Shown in pieces: positions 1 to 7,425 of a stretch of DNA of 64,000 bases. Each line of letters begins with the position of its first letter. Position 1 is the first letter of the stretch. The notes below the pieces were generated by a model that searched no databases, was not told where the DNA came from, and saw nothing but the letters and a program-made list of their open reading frames with translations. The DNA is taken from positions 80,047 through 144,046 of the forward strand of contig NZ_RQYZ01000005.1 in the NCBI RefSeq assembly GCF_003932855.1. Direction: 5' to 3'. The position numbers and the translations under genes are program-made. Origin of the DNA: Tessaracoccus sp. OH4464_COT-324 (GTDB lineage: Bacteria; Actinomycetota; Actinomycetes; Propionibacteriales; Propionibacteriaceae).

Positions 1-2
1 AG

Positions 3-425
3 CTGGGCCGCGACGGTGGTTTCTCCGTGCATCTTATGGTGGAGCGGCCCGACGATGGCGCCCGCCGCGCGATCACCCACAGCGTCGGACGTGAGGACGC
101 TTGGGCGCCTGCGGTGGACGACCTCTGGGCGGGCGCCGGCTGGTTGCAGCGGCAGGTGTCTGATCTGTTCGGGATTCGCTTTCCGGGGGCGGATGACCGA
201 CCGCTCATCTACTCGGGCGGCGACCATCCCCTGCGGAAGGACATGTTGCTTCAGCCGCGCAGCGCCGTCTCCTGGCCGGGTTCGCTGGAACCCGGCAAAG
301 CTGCCCCCAGCGGGCGTAAGCTTCTGCCGGTGGGCGTGCCCGACCCGGCGGTGGTGGAGAACCCGGCGGCGACGGCGGAGGACATCGCGTTGAGCGCCAC
401 GGGCACGAGAGTGAGGATGCGGTGA
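3..425 (+). CDS. NuoC-like (30 kDa) complex-I subunit, C-terminal part
   Basis: The 3' end of a gene that enters from the left edge; the frame is open back to the first codon of the window. The segment WLQRQVSDLFGIRFPG, followed about 17 residues later by HPLRKDMLL, matches the conserved NuoC/HycE-N signature (ERE-DLFGI-F--HP-LRR). NuoC forms part of the peripheral arm of proton-pumping NADH:quinone oxidoreductase or related membrane hydrogenase-like complexes. The stop overlaps the GTG start of the next gene (GTGA at 422-425), so the two are translationally coupled. In a canonical nuo operon nuoD to nuoH would separate C and I. Their absence suggests a reduced or rearranged second complex-I cluster. 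The subunit family is clear; which complex it belongs to is not. Confidence 0.75.
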   Translation: MGRDGGFSVHLMVERPDDGARRAITHSVGREDAWAPAVDDLWAGAGWLQRQVSDLFGIRFPGADDRPLIYSGGDHPLRKDMLLQPRSAVSWPGSLEPGKAAPSGRKLLPVGVPDPAVVENPAATAEDIALSATGTRVRMR

Positions 426-742
426 TTCACGGTTCGATTCACCTGATCGAGGAACGGTGCACGTCGTGCATGATCTGCGCGCGCGAGTGCCCGACGTGGT
501 GCATCCGCCTCACCTCGCACACCGAGTCTTCGGCGCCCGCGCCGGGAGCTCGCCCGCGGGCCCGCAACGTGCTCGACACGTTCACCATCGACTGGTCGCT
601 GTGCATGTACTGCGGGATCTGTATCGAGCAGTGCCCCCAGGATGCGCTCGTCTGGGGCGGTGGGCACGTGCCGAGCGCGGACACGCTCGGGGGGCTGCTG
701 TACGACAGGATTCAGCTCTCGCAAGGGGTTTCGAATGAGTAA
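422..742 (+). CDS. NuoI-like 2[4Fe-4S] ferredoxin subunit
   Basis: A 106-residue protein with two complete cluster-binding motifs, CTSCMICARECP near residues 15-26 and CMYCGICIEQCP near residues 60-71, the arrangement of the NuoI subunit that hands electrons on towards NuoB. It is shorter than canonical NuoI (about 160-180 residues) and resembles, from memory, the NuoI of the second incomplete complex-I cluster of Streptomyces, which shares the RxRNVLD-F-ID--LCMYCGICIE stretch. The start is the GTG overlapping the upstream stop. Its own stop overlaps the next gene's start at 735, so it closes a translationally coupled series. Confidence 0.8.
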   Translation: MIHGSIHLIEERCTSCMICARECPTWCIRLTSHTESSAPAPGARPRARNVLDTFTIDWSLCMYCGICIEQCPQDALVWGGGHVPSADTLGGLLYDRIQLSQGVSNE

Positions 743-2225
743 TTGGCGCTCGGATCTGGCCTTGGCCCTTCGCTCGCGCGCGGTGTGGGCCGGTTTCATT
801 GGTTCGTTGTTGGCGCTGCTCGGCTCGCTGAGTCCGGCCTATCTGCCGCAGGCTTCGCCGCTTTGGGAGTGGCTGCCGCGTTCGGCCTGGGGATTGTCGG
901 CGATGAAGTGGACGGGCACGATCTGCACGCTGCTCGGGCTGGGGCTGCTGCTGGAGTCGTGGTTCAGGCTTCGGCCGAGTGCGCGGCGCGCGAAGGGTCG
1001 CCCGCTGCTGCGCAACTGGGCGGTGCTGCTGATCATCTCGTTGCCGTGGCTGCTCAGCCCGCCCGCGTTCTCGCATGACGCCTACTCCTATGTCGCGCAC
1101 GGCTGGCTGATCCACAACGGCCTGGATCCGTACCTGCTGGGTCCGGGCGCGCTGCCCGGGCACTTCGCCGACCAGGTCTCGACGGTGTGGCGCGATACGC
1201 CGGCCCCGTACGGGCCGCTGTCGCTGCAGATCTCCTACTGGTTGGTTTCGCTGACTGGTTTCGACCCGCTCTGGTCAACGCTGCTGCATCGCGTTCCGGC
1301 GCTGGCTGGGGTGGGCATGATCGGGTATTTCGTGCCGCGGATCGCGAGCTATGTCGGGGTTTCACGCTCGACGGCCAGCTGGTTCGCGACGCTCAACCCC
1401 ATCCTGGTGATCGACTTCATCGGCGGGATGCACAACGATTCGCTGATGGTGGGTTTGATGGTGCTGGGCGTGTGGCTGACGCTGCGCTACCGCGTGTGGG
1501 CGCTGGGGGCTGTCGCCGTCGGCTTGGCCACGGCGATCAAGCAGCCGGCGCTGCTTGCGGCGGTGGCGCTGCCCTTCCTGATAGTCCCGTGGACGTCGTG
1601 GCGGCCGAAGCCCCTGGCCGTCGCGTTCATCAAGTCCGTCACGTCGTTGGCGATCGCGCTCGCGTGTTTTGTCGGGATCACGTTCGCGACCGGGTTCGGC
1701 TTCGGCTGGATCCAGGCCGCCGGTGTGCCGGGGAAGGTGGACACCTTCTCTCCGGTGGTGTTGATCGGCCGACCTCTGCAGCGTTTCTTCGGCTGGGTGT
1801 GGAGCCCGGGTGCGGGTGACCTGGCGTTCAGCCTAGTGAGCAAGACGTTCACAGTGGCGATGATCGTCGGCATCGTCTGGATGGCGATCAAGTACCTGGG
1901 GAAGCAGCCGATCCGTTTCGTGTCCTGGTCCCTGCTGTGGTTCGCGTTGTGCGCCCCGGCGCTGCACTCCTGGTACCTGTTGTGGGGAGGCGTGCTGTTC
2001 CCGATGACGCGCCCGTCGGCCCGGTTGGCGCGCACCGGCGTCGTGGTCACGGTGATCCTGTTCGCCTACAAGGCGCTCAACTTCGGCGAGCGCAACGGCT
2101 TGGGAGCGATCATGCTGGCGGCGGTGGTGGCCACCTACTGGGCGTTCCACACCCATGAACTCCGGCTGAACTACGGCACCGACGAGGAGCAGCCCGCGGG
2201 CGGGCGGACCGCTCCCGCTGGCTAG
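735..2225 (+). CDS. MptB-like polyprenol-phosphomannose-dependent mannosyltransferase
   Basis: A 496-residue polytopic membrane protein of the GT-C fold. The stretches SHDAYSYVAHGWL and DTPAPYGPL are typical of the MptB/DUF2029 family, whose members add alpha-1,6-mannose to lipoglycans on the outer membrane face using polyprenyl-phospho-mannose. The Asp in SHDAY is the expected catalytic loop residue. About a dozen hydrophobic segments run from residue 15 to 475. The ATG at 735 lies inside the 3' end of the ferredoxin gene and has GGGG-rich sequence before it. An upstream in-frame start at 642 would lie wholly inside the neighbour. The gene converges on xth with a 4-bp overlap at the stops. 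The exact mannan substrate cannot be told from the sequence. Confidence 0.75.
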   Translation: MSNWRSDLALALRSRAVWAGFIGSLLALLGSLSPAYLPQASPLWEWLPRSAWGLSAMKWTGTICTLLGLGLLLESWFRLRPSARRAKGRPLLRNWAVLLIISLPWLLSPPAFSHDAYSYVAHGWLIHNGLDPYLLGPGALPGHFADQVSTVWRDTPAPYGPLSLQISYWLVSLTGFDPLWSTLLHRVPALAGVGMIGYFVPRIASYVGVSRSTASWFATLNPILVIDFIGGMHNDSLMVGLMVLGVWLTLRYRVWALGAVAVGLATAIKQPALLAAVALPFLIVPWTSWRPKPLAVAFIKSVTSLAIALACFVGITFATGFGFGWIQAAGVPGKVDTFSPVVLIGRPLQRFFGWVWSPGAGDLAFSLVSKTFTVAMIVGIVWMAIKYLGKQPIRFVSWSLLWFALCAPALHSWYLLWGGVLFPMTRPSARLARTGVVVTVILFAYKALNFGERNGLGAIMLAAVVATYWAFHTHELRLNYGTDEEQPAGGRTAPAG

Positions 2226-3100
2226 ATCCGGTAGTCGACGAGCACGGGGGAGTGGTCGCTCATCCGGGCCGCGTACTCGGCCTCGCGGTGCGTCCACGCT
2301 GCCGTGGCCCGCTCGGCGAGCGGAGCGGTGGCGAGATGGTAGTCGATGCGCCAGCCCGCGTTGTTCTCGAACGCCTTCCCGCGCCAACTCCACCACGAGT
2401 ACGGGCCGTCGACGTCACCCGCGAGCCGGCGCTGCACGTCAACGAGCCCGTCGGACAGCACTCGGGTGAGCCACTCGCGCTCTTCGGGCAGGAAGCCCTC
2501 GGACTTGCGGTTGGCCCGCCAGTTCTTCAGGTCGCGCTCGGTGTGGGCGATGTTGAAATCGCCGACGATGAGGTACTCGCGCCCGTCGTCGGCGGCGCGC
2601 CGCCGGGCGGCGGCGACGTGCGTGGCCAGCCCCGACATGAAGCGCATCTTGTGCTCGTACTTGGGCTGGTTCTCCCCGTCATAAGGCCACGCGGAACCCT
2701 TGGGCAGGTAGAGCGAGGCCACGGTGAGGGGCGCGTCGGCGAGGTCCACCTCGATGTAGCGGCCGTGGGTGGCGGCATCAGCGAGTTCGTCGTTGCCGGT
2801 GGCCTCGGTGGCGCATTCGGCTACCTGGCCCCCCGCGACGGTGTGCGCGGCCTCGCCGTGCAGGGTGCGTACTGCGGCGGGGGGTCGCTTGGTGAGCACC
2901 GCGACACCGTTTCGCCCCGCGAGTTGGCCGAGGTCGAGGGTGGCGTGCCAGCCGTCGAATGCCGCGAGCGGCAGATCCTTGGGGCGGCAGCGCACCTCCT
3001 GGAGGCACACGACGTCGGCGCCGGCGGCGGACCAGAATGCGTCGAAGCCGCGCTTCATCGTCGCGCGGATTCCGTTGACGTTGTGGGTGGCGATCCTCAT
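2222..3100 (-). CDS. xth: Exodeoxyribonuclease III
   Basis: A 292-residue endonuclease/exonuclease/phosphatase-fold protein of the ExoIII/AP-endonuclease family, acting in base excision repair at abasic sites. Visible hallmarks are the start THNVNGIR, the metal-binding Glu in LQEVRC (about residue 35), the phosphate-contact segment [10 protein letters not shown] (about residue 180) and the C-terminal [10 protein letters not shown]. The length is slightly above the usual 260-270 residues because of an insertion around residues 85-115. Its start overlaps the stop of the upstream yajQ-like gene by ATGA, so the pair is one transcript on the minus strand. Confidence 0.93.
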   Translation of the reverse strand: MRIATHNVNGIRATMKRGFDAFWSAAGADVVCLQEVRCRPKDLPLAAFDGWHATLDLGQLAGRNGVAVLTKRPPAAVRTLHGEAAHTVAGGQVAECATEATGNDELADAATHGRYIEVDLADAPLTVASLYLPKGSAWPYDGENQPKYEHKMRFMSGLATHVAAARRRAADDGREYLIVGDFNIAHTERDLKNWRANRKSEGFLPEEREWLTRVLSDGLVDVQRRLAGDVDGPYSWWSWRGKAFENNAGWRIDYHLATAPLAERATAAWTHREAEYAARMSDHSPVLVDYRI

Positions 3101-3588
3101 CGGTAGTTCACGAATTGGGTGGCGAAGTCGTAGTCCTGGTCGCGGATCAGCTTCTGCACAAACTGCAGGTCATCGCGGCTCTTCGACGACACGCGGAGTT
3201 CGTCGCCCTGGATCTGCGCCTTGACCCCCTTGGGGGCCTCGTCGCGGATCAGCTTGGAGATCTTCTTGGCGTTCTCCTGGCTGATGCCCTGCTCCATGCG
3301 GGCCGTGATCTTCCACACCTTGCCCGACGAGCGCGGCTCGTCGTCCTTCAGAGACTTCAGGCTGACGCCGCGGCGCGCGAGCTTCGACTGGAAGACGTCG
3401 AGCACCGCCTTGACCCGCTCCTCGGTGGCGGCCTCCATCTCGATGTTCTCCCCAGACCAGGCGATCTTTGCGCCGGTGTCCTTGAAGTCGAAGCGCTGAC
3501 GCACCTCTTTAGCGGCCTGGTTGATGGCGTTGTCCACCTCCTGGCGGTCCACCTTGCTGACGATGTCGAATGAGCTCTCGGAAGCCAT
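3097..3588 (-). CDS. YajQ family nucleotide-binding protein (DUF520)
   Basis: A 163-residue cytoplasmic protein of the YajQ/UPF0234 family. It begins with the family motif [17 protein letters not shown] and ends with the typical FATQFVNYR. YajQ proteins bind nucleotides, and some bind cyclic-di-GMP, with roles in stress or regulation that remain loosely defined. The start at 3588 is preceded by GAGGGACGC, a good ribosome binding site; an in-frame start nine codons earlier lacks one and extends past the family's normal N-terminus. It is cotranscribed with xth. Confidence 0.9.
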   Translation of the reverse strand: MASESSFDIVSKVDRQEVDNAINQAAKEVRQRFDFKDTGAKIAWSGENIEMEAATEERVKAVLDVFQSKLARRGVSLKSLKDDEPRSSGKVWKITARMEQGISQENAKKISKLIRDEAPKGVKAQIQGDELRVSSKSRDDLQFVQKLIRDQDYDFATQFVNYR

Positions 3589-3738
3589 GAAGCGTCCCTC
3601 CTGGTCGTTGGTCAAGACGCCAGCCTACAAGGCCGGGCGGGCGTCGTTTCGTGGCGCGCGGAATGCCTCGATGCGCGCCCGGGTAGGTTTTGTGCTCCCG
3701 GGGGATAGCTGCTAACGTTTTCTCCGCGCCTAGCGCAC

Positions 3739-3819
3739 GGCAGGTTGCCCGAGTGGCCAAAGGGAGCGGTCTGTAAAACCGTCGGTTCGCCTACGTTGGT
3801 TCGAATCCAACACCTGCCA
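3739..3819 (+). tRNA. tRNA-Tyr (anticodon GTA)
   Basis: Class II tRNA of 81 nt. The acceptor arm GGCAGGT pairs with ACCTGCC, the anticodon loop reads CTGTAAA, there is a long variable arm, and the T-loop reads TTCGAATC. No CCA is encoded. An 8-bp perfect hairpin (CTGTTCAC/GTGAACAG, 3863-3882) lies downstream. Confidence 0.95.
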
Positions 3820-3962
3820 CGGACCCCGGGTCGGATGGATCCGGGGTTCAGCATGGAATCGGCTGTTCACTGCGGTGAACAGAGCGGTGAATCGGGTCTG
3901 ACAAGCCCGGCAAGCTTCGATTTTGTGCCAGGACAAAACTGGTGTAAGTTATGTCGTCGCCA

Positions 3963-4034
<72 letters not shown>

Positions 4035-4063
4035 CGATTCCTCCCTGCCGGGAGAATCAAATT

Positions 4064-4136
4064 GACGGGGTAGCTCAGTCGGTAGAGCAAGCGGCTCATA
4101 ATCGCTGTGTCGCGGGTTCAAGTCCCGCCCTCGTCA
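4064..4136 (+). tRNA. tRNA-Met, elongator (anticodon CAT)
   Basis: A 73-nt cloverleaf. The acceptor arm GACGGGG pairs with CCTCGTC (one G-U), the anticodon loop is CTCATAA and the T-loop is GTTCAAGTC. The first acceptor pair is G-C, so it is not an initiator-type tRNA. It lies 29 bp after tRNA-Thr and 47 bp before rpmG, probably on one primary transcript. Confidence 0.94.
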
Positions 4137-4183
4137 CTAGGCAACCCACTGTTGCGCAGCAAGCGCAGAGTCAAGGAGACATC

Positions 4184-4354
4184 ATGGCCAAGAAGGGCGC
4201 GGACGTTCGTCCGAAGATCACGCTTGCCTGCACCGAGTGCAAGGAGCGCAACTACATCACCAAGAAGAATCGGCGCAACACGCCGGATCGTCTGGAACTC
4301 AAGAAGTTCTGCCCGAGGTGCCGCACTCACCAGGCGCATCGCGAGACCCGCTGA
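4184..4354 (+). CDS. rpmG: 50S ribosomal protein L33
   Basis: A 56-residue basic protein of the zinc-ribbon form of L33, with the cysteine pairs CTEC and CPRC at roughly residues 16-19 and 43-46. The ATG has AAGGAGA 8 bp upstream. It follows tRNA-Met directly and precedes the dehydratase genes, an arrangement well known in Actinobacteria. A zinc-coordinating L33 is expected to be the zinc-replete paralogue. Confidence 0.97.
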   Translation: MAKKGADVRPKITLACTECKERNYITKKNRRNTPDRLELKKFCPRCRTHQAHRETR

Positions 4355-4372
4355 CTTCTCCAGCCGCCGACA

Positions 4373-4403
4373 GCGACCGCCCTCGGGCGGTCGTTGTGCG
4401 TTT
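4373..4403 (+). terminator. Hairpin terminator after rpmG
   Basis: CGACCGCCC, a 2-nt loop, then GGGCGGTCG, followed by TTGTGCGTTT. A nine-base-pair stem with a weak T-tract; it lies just before the hadA-like gene. Confidence 0.65.
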
Positions 4404-4420
4404 CACGCTAATCTGCTCTC

Positions 4421-4843
4421 ATGCCAATTAGCAGTGAGCATGTGGGACGAACGTTTCCCGACACGCCCCCATATGTGGTGAGCCACGCGAAGATTGCGGA
4501 GTTCGCGCGCGCGATCGGCGACGACAACCCGGCCTACTTCGGCGAGCATCCCATCGCGCCGCCAACGTTTGCGGCCATCATCGCCGCGCAGGCCTGGGAC
4601 GGGCTGTTCGACGACGATGAGCTGGGGCTGAAGCTGCATCGCACCATCCACGCGGATCAGCTGTTCGAGGTGCGGCGCCCACTGCGTCCCGGCGACGAAG
4701 TGGTGGCCCGGCTAACGATCGAACGGGTCCGCAATCGGGGGCCGCTGGACATGGTCACCGTAGCGGCGGAGCTTCGGGTAGGGGAGGAAGTGGTGTGCGT
4801 CGCGCGCTCCACGCTCATGCACACGAGACAGGAGCAGGAATGA
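4421..4843 (+). CDS. FAS1-like dehydratase (HadA/Rv0635-like)
   Basis: A 140-residue hot-dog-fold protein matching the N-terminal MaoC-like/FAS1-like dehydratase family. It begins with a short segment then PYVVSHAKIAEFARAIGDDNPAYF, and continues with PPTFAAII and RPLRPGDEV. In mycobacteria HadA is the non-catalytic half of the HadAB 3-hydroxyacyl-ACP dehydratase of FAS-II. Here a hadB-like partner follows with an ATGA overlap, while no hadC follows. Mycolic acid synthesis is not implied by this locus alone; the pair may dehydrate fatty acyl substrates. The position after rpmG is the same as in mycobacteria. Confidence 0.8.
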   Translation: MPISSEHVGRTFPDTPPYVVSHAKIAEFARAIGDDNPAYFGEHPIAPPTFAAIIAAQAWDGLFDDDELGLKLHRTIHADQLFEVRRPLRPGDEVVARLTIERVRNRGPLDMVTVAAELRVGEEVVCVARSTLMHTRQEQE

Positions 4844-5235
4844 TCGTCGGAGAAGAACGGCAGCGCCGGGCTCGGATCACGCGCGCGGGCGTCGTGCGCT
4901 ACGCGGGCGCCTCGACGGACTTCAACGAGATCCACTTCTCTGATCGGCATGCGCGTGCGATCGGGCTGCCGGGTGTCGTTGCGCACGGCATGTGGACGAT
5001 GGGGGCGGCGCTGAGGGTGGTCACAGACTGGGTGGGCGATCCTGGCCGGGTGCGGAACTATTTCGTGCGCTTCACCAAGCCGATCGTCGTACCGGATACG
5101 GATGAGGGGGCCGAGGTGTTGTTCACCGCGAGGGTAGCCGAGGTGAGCGACGGCGTCGCTACCGTTGCGATCACAGCCACCTGTGGCGAGGAGCAGGTGC
5201 TCGGCGCAGCGAAGGCCGAGGTGCGTCTTGACTGA
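4840..5235 (+). CDS. MaoC-type hydratase/dehydratase (HadB-like)
   Basis: A 131-residue single hot-dog domain with the hydratase-2 motif around residues 27-52: DFNEIHFSD followed by GVVAHGM, giving the catalytic Asp and His. It is the catalytic partner of the preceding HadA-like protein, with which it overlaps by ATGA. The start at 4840 is preceded by AGGAGCAGGA. Expected activity is 3-hydroxyacyl thioester dehydration. The stop lies inside the first codons of murB, so murB is translationally coupled to it. Confidence 0.82.
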   Translation: MIVGEERQRRARITRAGVVRYAGASTDFNEIHFSDRHARAIGLPGVVAHGMWTMGAALRVVTDWVGDPGRVRNYFVRFTKPIVVPDTDEGAEVLFTARVAEVSDGVATVAITATCGEEQVLGAAKAEVRLD

Positions 5236-6307
5236 GTGCTCCCTGAACTCCATTTCGCGGGAGCCCATCCCGGTGTCGGAGCCGACGTCGGTGCTGCTAG
5301 CCGAGCACACCACCTTGCGGGTGGGCGGCCCCGCCAAGCGTTTCGTCGTGGCGCGCACGCCCGAGGAGGTAGCGCGACTGGTAAGCGAGGCCGACGAGGC
5401 GGGCGAGCCAGTGCTGGCGCTGGGCGGTGGTTCCAACCTGCTCGTGTCCGACGAAGGTTTCGAAGGCTTGGTGCTCCGGGTGGGGATCGCGGGCCTGAGC
5501 GGCACGGTGTCGGACTGCGGCGGGGCGGTGGTCACCGTCGGCGCGGGCGAGAACTGGGATGATTTCGTGGCGCACGCGGTGGCTGAGGGCTGGTCGGGCG
5601 CGGAGGCGCTGTCGGGCATCCCGGGATCGGTGGGAGCCACTCCGATCCAGAACGTGGGCGCCTACGGCACCGAGGTGTCGGAGTTCGTCTACTCGGTGCG
5701 CGCCTTCGATCGTGCGACGCGTCAGTTCCGCACCTTTGCGGCAGCCGATTGCGGTTTCAGCTACCGGGATTCAATCTTCAAACGCGCCCGGGACCGCTAC
5801 GTTGTCGTTTCGGTCACGTTCCAGTTCTCGCTAGGCGTGCTGAGCGCCCCGGTACGCTACGCCGAATTGGCCGACGCACTGGGCGTGACCGTCGGCGAGC
5901 GTGTCCCGGCCGCCACAGTGCGCGACACAGTGTTGGCGATTCGGGCAGGAAAGGGCATGGTGCTCGACGCGTCGGATCATGATACTTGGTCGGCGGGGAG
6001 CTTCTTCATGAACCCGCTGCTGAGCCCTGAGGAGGCGGAGCTGCTGCCGCAGGAGGCTCCGCGCTTCGCCGCCGGCGAACTGGTGAAGACGAGCGCGGCC
6101 TGGCTGATTCAGCATTCGGGGATCGCGAAGGGCTTCACGCTGGGCGCGGCGGGGCTATCGACAAAGCACGTGCTGGCGCTGACCAACCGGGGGCAGGCCA
6201 GGGCCGCCGACGTGGTGCGGCTCGCGCGTAGGGTGCGTGACACTGTCGAGGAGGCGACGGGGGTGCGGCTTGCGCCAGAGGTGAACCTCGTCGGAGTGGA
6301 GATATAA
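5228..6307 (+). CDS. murB: UDP-N-acetylenolpyruvoylglucosamine reductase
   Basis: MurB catalyses the NADPH-dependent reduction of UDP-GlcNAc-enolpyruvate to UDP-MurNAc in cytoplasmic peptidoglycan precursor synthesis. The protein shows the FAD-binding signature LALGGGSNLLVSDEGF, GIPGSVGATPIQNVGAYG, the Tyr/Ser region GFSYRDSIFK and a C-terminal HSGIAKGF. The TTG at 5228 overlaps the upstream stop and gives 359 residues. An alternative GTG at 5273, giving 344 residues, would start nearer the conserved LAEHTTLRVGG, so the N-terminus is uncertain by 15 residues. Confidence 0.93.
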   Translation: MTECSLNSISREPIPVSEPTSVLLAEHTTLRVGGPAKRFVVARTPEEVARLVSEADEAGEPVLALGGGSNLLVSDEGFEGLVLRVGIAGLSGTVSDCGGAVVTVGAGENWDDFVAHAVAEGWSGAEALSGIPGSVGATPIQNVGAYGTEVSEFVYSVRAFDRATRQFRTFAAADCGFSYRDSIFKRARDRYVVVSVTFQFSLGVLSAPVRYAELADALGVTVGERVPAATVRDTVLAIRAGKGMVLDASDHDTWSAGSFFMNPLLSPEEAELLPQEAPRFAAGELVKTSAAWLIQHSGIAKGFTLGAAGLSTKHVLALTNRGQARAADVVRLARRVRDTVEEATGVRLAPEVNLVGVEI

Positions 6308-6352
6308 CTCAAACCTTGAAGCGCATTCCTTAAACCTCAAGTTGAAACACTT

Positions 6353-6380
6353 TTGCACGGCAGGACCGGGTGACTAACCT
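6353..6380 (+). promoter_or_regulatory. Candidate sigma-70-type promoter of the glucosaminidase gene
   Basis: TTGCAC, a 16-bp spacer, then TAACCT, within an unusually AT-rich 100-bp gap after murB. The predicted transcript would have a leader of about 20-25 nt including GGAGG before the ATG at 6409. Confidence 0.5.
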
Positions 6381-6408
6381 CGCACCAACTTCGGGTTGTA
6401 GGAGGATC

Positions 6409-7425
6409 ATGCGGACGCTTCGCAAGGTGGGGGCGGCACTCGTTGCGGCCGTGCTGTTGCTCGGGATTTTCTCGCCGCGGGCTGAGGCCAGCTCCCGGCA
6501 GCGTGATTTCATCGCGAAACTAGTGTCGGCCGCGCAGCAGACACAGCGCGAGTACGGCATTCCCGCGTCGGTTACCCTGGGTATGGCTGCGCTGGAGACC
6601 GGTTGGGGCCGCTCGTCGATGACACGTGAGCCGATCAACACGCTGTTCAACATCAAATGCACTAAGACTGCGTCGAGATACCAAAAGGGCTGCGCAGAGG
6701 TCGCCAGTTACGAGTATCGCGCTGACGGCACCCGCTATCTGGAGGTGTCAAGATTCCGCACCTACGCCAACTGGGGCGACTCGGTGAAGGATTTTGGCTT
6801 GTTCCTGTCGTCTCTGAAGCGCTACCGGAAAGCCTTCGACCACAAGAACGATCCGGACGCTTTTGTGCGTGAGGTGCGGCGCGGTGGCTATGCCACGGAC
6901 CCGCGTTACGCAGACCTGGTGATCTCTATTATGCGTTCGCACAACCTGTACCGCTACGACCTCAAGTCCCAGCCCTCACAGGGAATTGCAGGCAAACCGA
7001 AGCTGCCGGTGGCTAAGGAGGAGTTCACGACGCTCACGCACGGCAGCCGGAACAACAACGTCGTTACCGCACAGCGCCTGCTGAACCAGGCGGGAGCCCG
7101 GCTTGCCGAAGACGGCCGCTACGGTTGGGTTACGCAGCAGGCGGTGGCGGAGTACCAGCATCGCACGTTCCCGGGGAAGGAAATCTCGGGTGACGTCGAC
7201 CGCGCCACCTGGGTTTCGCTAGTGCCGACGCTTAGGCAGGGCGACCGGGGACCACTTGTGAAGATTCTGCAGCAGGAGCTAGAGTTCTCTGGCTATGAGG
7301 TGGCCATCGACGGCTCGTTTGGTGCGCAAACTCGCGGCATCGTCGAGGATGTGCAGCGCCGACATTCGCTGCCTGTGACCGGCGTAGCGGACGAAAAAAC
7401 GTGGGGCAAATTGGTAGGGATGTGA
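6409..7425 (+). CDS. Secreted N-acetylglucosaminidase with two peptidoglycan-binding domains
   Basis: A 338-residue secreted peptidoglycan hydrolase. Residues 1-28 form a signal peptide (basic RTLRK, hydrophobic core, cleavage near AEA). Residues of about 30-190 are a FlgJ/glucosaminidase domain, with ASVTLGMAALETGWGRSSM carrying the expected catalytic Glu and NTLFNIKC following. Residues of about 220-275 and 283-335 are two peptidoglycan-binding type 1 repeats (GSRNNNVVTAQRLLN...; GDRGPLVKILQQEL...). ATG at 6409 has GGAGG at 6401. It probably trims or remodels septal wall. The last codons overlap the GTG of the first ABC exporter gene (GTGA), coupling the two. Confidence 0.88.
   Translation: MRTLRKVGAALVAAVLLLGIFSPRAEASSRQRDFIAKLVSAAQQTQREYGIPASVTLGMAALETGWGRSSMTREPINTLFNIKCTKTASRYQKGCAEVASYEYRADGTRYLEVSRFRTYANWGDSVKDFGLFLSSLKRYRKAFDHKNDPDAFVREVRRGGYATDPRYADLVISIMRSHNLYRYDLKSQPSQGIAGKPKLPVAKEEFTTLTHGSRNNNVVTAQRLLNQAGARLAEDGRYGWVTQQAVAEYQHRTFPGKEISGDVDRATWVSLVPTLRQGDRGPLVKILQQELEFSGYEVAIDGSFGAQTRGIVEDVQRRHSLPVTGVADEKTWGKLVGM

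Noticed and set aside
3863..3882. Terminator of tRNA-Tyr
   Set aside because: The perfect 8-bp hairpin has no T-run and is only noted; it could equally be an operator-like dyad.
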